Shown piece by piece: positions 60,066 to 64,000 of a stretch of DNA of 64,000 nucleotides. The stretch is taken from NCBI GenBank assembly GCA_031459615.1, contig JAVKIE010000009.1, positions 1 to 64,000 of the forward strand, in the 5' to 3' direction. The translations under genes were made by a program, and so were the position numbers. The stretch comes from Calidihabitans tengchongensis. Lineage in GTDB: Bacteria; Sysuimicrobiota; Sysuimicrobiia; Sysuimicrobiales; Kaftiobacteriaceae. The notes under the pieces are model-generated. The model saw only the letters and a list, made by a program, of their open reading frames with translations. It had not been told where the DNA came from and did not search any database. Positions within the stretch are counted from its first letter, which is position 1. Each line of letters starts with the position of its first letter.

Positions 60066-60799
60066 GCGCGTGGCTGCGGGCCGGGCGTCTGCTGGTGATC
60101 GCCCACCGGGGGGCGTCGGCCGCAGCGCCGGAGAACACCCTGGCGGCGTTCCGGCGGGCGGCCGACGACGGCGCCGACGGCATCGAGCTGGACGTGCGCG
60201 CCACCTCCGACGGCCATCTGGTCGTCCTCCACGACGCCGACGTCTCCCGGACCACCGACGGCGCCGGTGCGGTGGCCGCGCTGACCCTGGCCCAGCTGCG
60301 GCGGCTCGACGCCGGGTCGTGGTTCGGCCCGGCGTTTGCCGGAGAGCGGGTGCCCCTGCTGGAGGAGGTCCTGGGGTGGGCCCGCGGCCGCCTGCTGGTG
60401 GACGTGGAGGTCAAAGCGGCCGGGCTGGAAGACGCCCTGGTGGAGGTGGTCCGCCGGACCGGGACGGCGGATCAGGTGCTGGTCTCCGCCTTCGATCCTC
60501 AGATTCTGGTGCGCACCCGCGAGCGGGCGCCAGACCTTCCTCTCGGCCTGCTGCAGGTCCTCCCCGATCCCGACGCGGCCGCCGCCCTGGGGGTGCCCGT
60601 GTGGCTGCCCGCGGTGGCCGCGCTCACCGACGGGCTTCTGCGGCGGTCCCGGGAGCGGGGACTGCGGGTCATCCCCTGGACGGCGCACACCGAAGCGGAT
60701 CTGCGCCGCGCCGCCGCCCTCGGAGTGGACGGGATCATCGTGAACGACCCGGCGTGGGCCCGCCGGGTGCTCACTTCTCGGGTTCCACCAGCCCCTTGA
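60062..60799 (+). CDS. Glycerophosphodiester phosphodiesterase (UgpQ-like)
   Basis: A 245-residue GDPD with the full signature: VIAHRGASAAAPENTLAAFR, GADGIELDVRATSDGHLVVL and HDADVSRTTDG, then LLVDVEVKA, and RVIPWTAHTEADLRRAAALG near the end. The enzyme hydrolyses glycerophosphodiesters to glycerol-3-phosphate and an alcohol, which could be inositol when the substrate is glycerophosphoinositol. No signal peptide, so it acts after import. Its 3' end overlaps the convergent ugpE gene by 29 bp. Confidence 0.92.
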   Translation: MSAWLRAGRLLVIAHRGASAAAPENTLAAFRRAADDGADGIELDVRATSDGHLVVLHDADVSRTTDGAGAVAALTLAQLRRLDAGSWFGPAFAGERVPLLEEVLGWARGRLLVDVEVKAAGLEDALVEVVRRTGTADQVLVSAFDPQILVRTRERAPDLPLGLLQVLPDPDAAAALGVPVWLPAVAALTDGLLRRSRERGLRVIPWTAHTEADLRRAAALGVDGIIVNDPAWARRVLTSRVPPAP

Positions 60800-61571
60800 C
60801 GAACCACCGCTGCATGATCACCACCACCGCCACCGGCGGCAGCATGGCCAGCAGGGCCGTGGCCATGATCAGGGGCCAGTCCACCAGGGCCTCCCCCGTC
60901 CCGATCATGCGGGTGATGCCGATGACCACGGTCTCCATCTGCTGGCCGGTGGTGACCAGCAGGGGCCACAGGTACTGGTTCCACCCGTAGATGAACAGGA
61001 TGACGAACAGGGCGGCCGTGGTGGTCGAGGACAGCGGCAGGGCCACGCTCCAGAAGAACCGCATGGGGGTCGCCCCATCCACCTTGGCGGCGTCCACCAG
61101 CTCGTCGGGGATGGTGAGGAAGAACTGGCGGAAGATCAGGGTGGCGGTGGCAGACGCGATCAGGGGGATGGTCAGGCCGGGAAACGTGTTGACCAGCCCC
61201 AGGTCGGCCACCACCTTGTAGGTGGGGATGATGCGGACCTCCACGGGCAGCATGAGGGTGATGAAGATCATCCAGAACAGGGCCATCCGCAGGGGGAACT
61301 CGAAGAACACCACCGCGAACGCCGACAGCAGGGAGATGGCGATCTTGCCGGTGGCAATGGTCAGGGCCATGATCAAGCTGTTGCGCATCATCCGCCGCAC
61401 CGGGGGAGCCTGGACCCGCTCGCCGGTGCCGGTGCGCCACGCCCGCCCGTAGGTGTCGACCAGGTGGGGGCCCGGCCGCAGGCCCATCTCGCCCCGGGCC
61501 ACGGTGCCCAGGTCGTGGGTGGACCCCACAAACGCCACGTAGACCGGGAAGGCGAAGACCATCACCCCCAC
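60771..61571 (-). CDS. ugpE: Glycerol-3-phosphate-type ABC permease UgpE, 5'-truncated
   Basis: About 267 residues closely matching UgpE: FPVYVAFVGSTHDLGTVARG, RMMRNSLIMALTIATGKIAI, the highly typical FWMIFITLMLPVEVRIIPTY, TIPDELVDAAKVDGATPMRF (EAA motif) and the end MQRWFVKGLVEPEK. Compared with E. coli UgpE only about the first 12 residues are missing; they are replaced by glpP sequence in another frame. In-frame starts at GTG 61571, GTG 61565 and ATG 61562 remain, the last sharing a base with the glpP-fragment stop (TGATG), so coupled translation is possible. No other ugp genes follow on this strand. Confidence 0.8.
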   Translation of the reverse strand: MGVMVFAFPVYVAFVGSTHDLGTVARGEMGLRPGPHLVDTYGRAWRTGTGERVQAPPVRRMMRNSLIMALTIATGKIAISLLSAFAVVFFEFPLRMALFWMIFITLMLPVEVRIIPTYKVVADLGLVNTFPGLTIPLIASATATLIFRQFFLTIPDELVDAAKVDGATPMRFFWSVALPLSSTTTAALFVILFIYGWNQYLWPLLVTTGQQMETVVIGITRMIGTGEALVDWPLIMATALLAMLPPVAVVVIMQRWFVKGLVEPEK

Positions 61572-61867
61572 CAGCAGCGTGAGGTGGGGGTGCTGATGAC
61601 GCCGGCGATCCCGGGGATGGAGCGGACGAACTGCACCGCCGCGCGGTCCGCCGCCAGGCCTTCGGTCAGGTCCATGTGGATCAGCACCATCTTGCCGGCC
61701 CCCGACAGGCGGCCCACCAGGGCGGGTAGGGAGAGGACCGATCCGGTCAGCAGGAAGGCCGTGGAGACGGGCGAGGCCGCGGCCACGCCCGCGGCGGCCT
61801 CGCTGCGAACGGCGGCGATGACCGGGCGGGCTCGCAGCGGCGCCCAGGGATCGGCAGGTGAGGCCAT
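61562..61867 (-). pseudogene. glpP: 5' fragment of a GlpP-type antiterminator gene
   Basis: ATG 61867, with GAGG eight bases upstream, opens a 101-residue frame: RPVIAAVRSEAAAGVAAASP, AFLLTGSVLSLPALVGRLSG, KMVLIHMDLTEGLAADRAAV and VRSIPGIAGVIST. This is the first half of GlpP, the glycerol-3-phosphate-responsive antiterminator (normally about 180-190 residues). After GVIST the sequence changes abruptly to UgpE sequence read out of frame (PTSRCWWG, stop). The rest of glpP is absent, so this is a deletion remnant rather than a working regulator. Confidence 0.75.
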
Positions 61868-61965
61868 GACGGGGCCTCATTTCGGGGCGGGCGCACGCCC
61901 TTCCTGTGCGGCGCAGGAGATGCGGCGACGGGGGCCGAAACCATCCCGCGCAGGTAGTCGCACGT

Positions 61966-62027
61966 GGCAGGACGGAGTCGCGGAGACAGTCCTGCCGGCC
62001 GGAGTGCCGGCGGCCGGCAGGACTTTT
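61966..62027 (+). terminator. Attenuator-like leader upstream of the GH31 gene
   Basis: GGCAGGAC occurs at 61966-61973 and again at 62016-62023, and its complement GTCCTGCC lies between at 61989-61996. Pairing of the middle and last segments forms the 12-bp stem GTCCTGCCGGCC/GGCCGGCAGGAC followed at once by TTTT: an intrinsic terminator on the plus strand. Pairing of the first and middle segments would prevent it. The alternative structures lie 160 nt before the GH31 start codon. Confidence 0.6.
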
Positions 62028-62187
62028 GCATGCCCGTCCGGACCGCCAGGGCGCGCGGCCGGTGTCGCCTGTTCGCCGGGAGCACCGCGGGCCGCCGGGG
62101 TGGGCAACCTGCCCGGTGCTGGCGGCGGAGGCCGGGGTATCCGTTGCGGGAGATGGCGGTCATGCAGGCCTACACCAGGGTCCGGGG

Positions 62188-64000
62188 ATGAGTGCGCGGC
62201 GCCACTCGCTGGATCCGGGCGCGATATTTGACGACCCCCAGCGGACGTTTCTTCCCCTGGGGCGGGTGGTGGCGGTCCGTCCGCGGCGTGACGGCGCGGA
62301 CCTGCGCGTCCAGGTGGGCGGGCAGGAGATCGCCGCCCGCATCGCGTGCGTCAGCGACGAGATCGTCCGCCTCCGCATTCCGGTCGTCGCACGGCCGTCG
62401 GCCCTGCTGGCGGAGCCTGTGGCGCAGGCCCGGGTGCGGACCCGGGTGGACCGGCGAACGGTCTCGGTCCACACTGCGGCCCTGACGGTGGAACTGGAAC
62501 GCGCGCCGTGGCGGCTGCGGGTGCTGGACCGCCGGGGCCGGCCGGTGTTTTCCGAGCTGGCCGACCGGGACTTTGACGGCTACATCACCTCTCCCACCGG
62601 GCTGGCCGTCCACCAGCCCTCCGGCGCCCGGCACGCGTACCTGACGTTCGCCCTGGGCGCCGCCGAGGAGTTCGTCGGTCTGGGCGAGCGCTACGGCCCC
62701 ATCGGCCGGCGGGGGCTGCGGACCGTGCTGTGGTGCACCGACACCCACGGGACCAACTCCACGGACCTGGTCTACACGCCCGTGCCGTTCGTCATGAGCA
62801 CGGCGGGCTACGGGATGTTCATCCACACCACCGCCCGCACGGTGGTGGACCTGGGCGCCTATTCGGTGGTGTCGGGGTGGGCCTACGTGGAGGAGCCGTG
62901 CCTGGATGTCTTCCTCATCTACGGTCCCACCCTGGCCGAGATCCTCCGCCGCTACCTGGACCTGACGGGACGCCCGGCGCTGCCGCCCCGCTGGTCGTTC
63001 GGGGTGTGGATGTCCCGGTGCATGTACCGGTCCCGGCGCGAGGTGGAGCAGGTGGTCCGCCAGGCCCGCCGGCGGGGATTTCCCCTGGACGTGGTGCACC
63101 TGGACCCTCTGTGGCTGGCCGGCCGGTCCGCCCGCGACTACGACAGCTGCGACCTGCGCTGGGATGAGCGGGCCTTCCCCCGGCCGGGGGAGTTCATCCG
63201 CTGGCTGCGCCGCCAGGGCGTGCGGCTGTCCCTGTGGGAGAATCCGTACTTTCCCATGGACAGCCCCCGCTACGCCCCGGCGGCCCGGCGCGGCTACTTC
63301 CTGCGCACCACCCGGGGGGAGGTGGCGCGCTTCCGCGGGCGGGAGGCGGCCATCGTGGACTTCACCCACCCGGGGGCCCGGCGGTGGTACGCGGGGCTGC
63401 ACCGGCCGCTGCTGCGGGCGGGCGTGGCCGTCTTCAAGACCGACTACGGGGAGGAGGTGCCCGAGGACGCCATCGCCCACGACGGCACCCCCGGCGCGCT
63501 CCTCCACAACGTCTACCCGCTCCTGTACACCCGCACGGTCTTCGAGGCGACCGCGGAGGTCAGCGCGCAGCCCCTGGTCTGGGCCCGCAGCGGGTGGGCG
63601 GGGTCCCAGCGGTACCCGGTCCACTGGTCGGGGGACGCCCCCTCGCGCTGGGATGTGCTCCCGGCGGTGATGGGCAGCGGGCTGTCGCTGGCCCTGTCGG
63701 GGTTTGCCTTCTGGAGCCACGATATCGGCGGCTTCTACGGCTTGCGCGACCCGGACCTGCTGGTGCGGTGGGCCCAGCTGGGGTTGCTGTCCAGCCACGC
63801 CCGCTTTCACGGCACCGAGCCGCGGGAGCCGTGGCGGTACGGCCCGCGCGCCTTCCGGATCATCCGCCGCTACGCCCGGCTGCGGATGCGGCTGCTGCCG
63901 TACCTGTACACCGAGGCGGCGGCGGCGGTGGCGGCGGGGGCGCCGCTGATGCGCCCGCTCATCCTGGACTTCCAGGACGATCCCACCACCTGGCGCATCA
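62188..64000 (+). CDS. GH31 alpha-xylosidase-like glycoside hydrolase (runs off the window)
   Basis: An open frame from ATG 62188 to the right edge (604 codons seen, no stop). The N-terminal beta domain (IFDDPQRTFLPLGRVVAVRP, then GLGERYGPIGRRGLRTVLWC) leads to the barrel: PPRWSFGVWMSRCMYRSRRE, VVHLDPLWL and the nucleophile motif VFKTDYGEEVPEDAIAHDG, matching the KTD-x-GE signature of YicI-type alpha-xylosidases. WSHDIGGFYG is also typical. The enzyme would release xylose from xyloglucan-type or isoprimeverose substrates. No signal peptide, so it is likely cytoplasmic. The family is usually 680-780 residues, so roughly the last fifth is missing. Confidence 0.9.
   Translation, partial: MSARRHSLDPGAIFDDPQRTFLPLGRVVAVRPRRDGADLRVQVGGQEIAARIACVSDEIVRLRIPVVARPSALLAEPVAQARVRTRVDRRTVSVHTAALTVELERAPWRLRVLDRRGRPVFSELADRDFDGYITSPTGLAVHQPSGARHAYLTFALGAAEEFVGLGERYGPIGRRGLRTVLWCTDTHGTNSTDLVYTPVPFVMSTAGYGMFIHTTARTVVDLGAYSVVSGWAYVEEPCLDVFLIYGPTLAEILRRYLDLTGRPALPPRWSFGVWMSRCMYRSRREVEQVVRQARRRGFPLDVVHLDPLWLAGRSARDYDSCDLRWDERAFPRPGEFIRWLRRQGVRLSLWENPYFPMDSPRYAPAARRGYFLRTTRGEVARFRGREAAIVDFTHPGARRWYAGLHRPLLRAGVAVFKTDYGEEVPEDAIAHDGTPGALLHNVYPLLYTRTVFEATAEVSAQPLVWARSGWAGSQRYPVHWSGDAPSRWDVLPAVMGSGLSLALSGFAFWSHDIGGFYGLRDPDLLVRWAQLGLLSSHARFHGTEPREPWRYGPRAFRIIRRYARLRMRLLPYLYTEAAAAVAAGAPLMRPLILDFQDDPTTWRI

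Noticed and set aside
61572..61880. Extended N-terminus for ugpE from an ATG at 61880
   Set aside because: That frame over the glpP region is Arg/Pro/Gly-rich with no similarity, whereas the glpP frame there is clearly recognisable.

Overview
The window is very GC-rich (roughly 70% by eye) and gene-dense. It has short intergenic gaps, many GTG starts and many 4-nt ATGA/GTGA overlaps. The gene content suggests an uncultivated, probably thermophilic, heterotrophic bacterium of the Terrabacteria side (Armatimonadota, CSP1-3/Sysuimicrobiota or Chloroflexota-like). The cdaA-ybbR-glmM order, a glmS ribozyme, GlpP and Thermotoga-type inositol genes point that way. A diderm envelope is suggested by an LptD/OstA-like protein, two LpxB-superfamily proteins, an MsbA-like exporter, a Wzi-like barrel and a LolA-like protein. 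The taxon is inferred from gene content only.

Layout. 1-2000 is a degenerate zone: two 185-bp tandem repeats with a perfect palindrome, a frameshifted 3' end of a carbamoyltransferase gene, and a dead vapBC toxin-antitoxin pair whose toxin carries an in-frame stop. 2008-8905 holds small regulators and envelope genes, including a coiled-coil repeat protein and a response regulator with Glu in place of the phospho-acceptor Asp, plus two possible micro-ORFs. 8980-18508 is an envelope-glycan region: an ArnT-like transferase; a minus-strand operon of LpxB-like, MsbA-like, GT2 and an O-antigen ligase/LpxB-like fusion; and a divergent LptD-like gene. 18573-24409 has a phosphohexomutase, a sugar nucleotidyltransferase and two LysM-NlpC/P60 hydrolases flanking rplM-rpsI.

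24505-33567 is a housekeeping run: cyclic-2,3-diphosphoglycerate-synthetase-like GTPase, argF, cdaA, ybbR, glmM, tagA, a well-formed glmS ribozyme with unusually large peripheral insertions, glmS, a Trm112-like gene and acpS.

33840-60799 is one unbroken plus-strand block headed by a LacI-family regulator with its own operator. It encodes a Thermotoga-type myo-inositol route: IolG-like and IolM dehydrogenases, the IolN ring-opening hydrolase and the IolO epimerase, with IolI and two other xylose-isomerase-like barrels and a class I aldolase-like protein. Interleaved with these are four ABC importers (two sugar-type, two AfuA/iron-type with fused permeases), a HAD phosphatase and, at the end, two glycerophosphodiester phosphodiesterases. 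My working hypothesis is a locus that takes up inositol and its phosphate or glycerophosphate derivatives, releases inositol, and oxidises it.

60771-61867 (minus strand) is a deletion scar joining the first part of glpP to a slightly 5'-truncated ugpE. 62188 to the right edge is a GH31 alpha-xylosidase-like gene behind an attenuator-like leader. No tRNA, rRNA, intact insertion sequence or CRISPR array was recognised.
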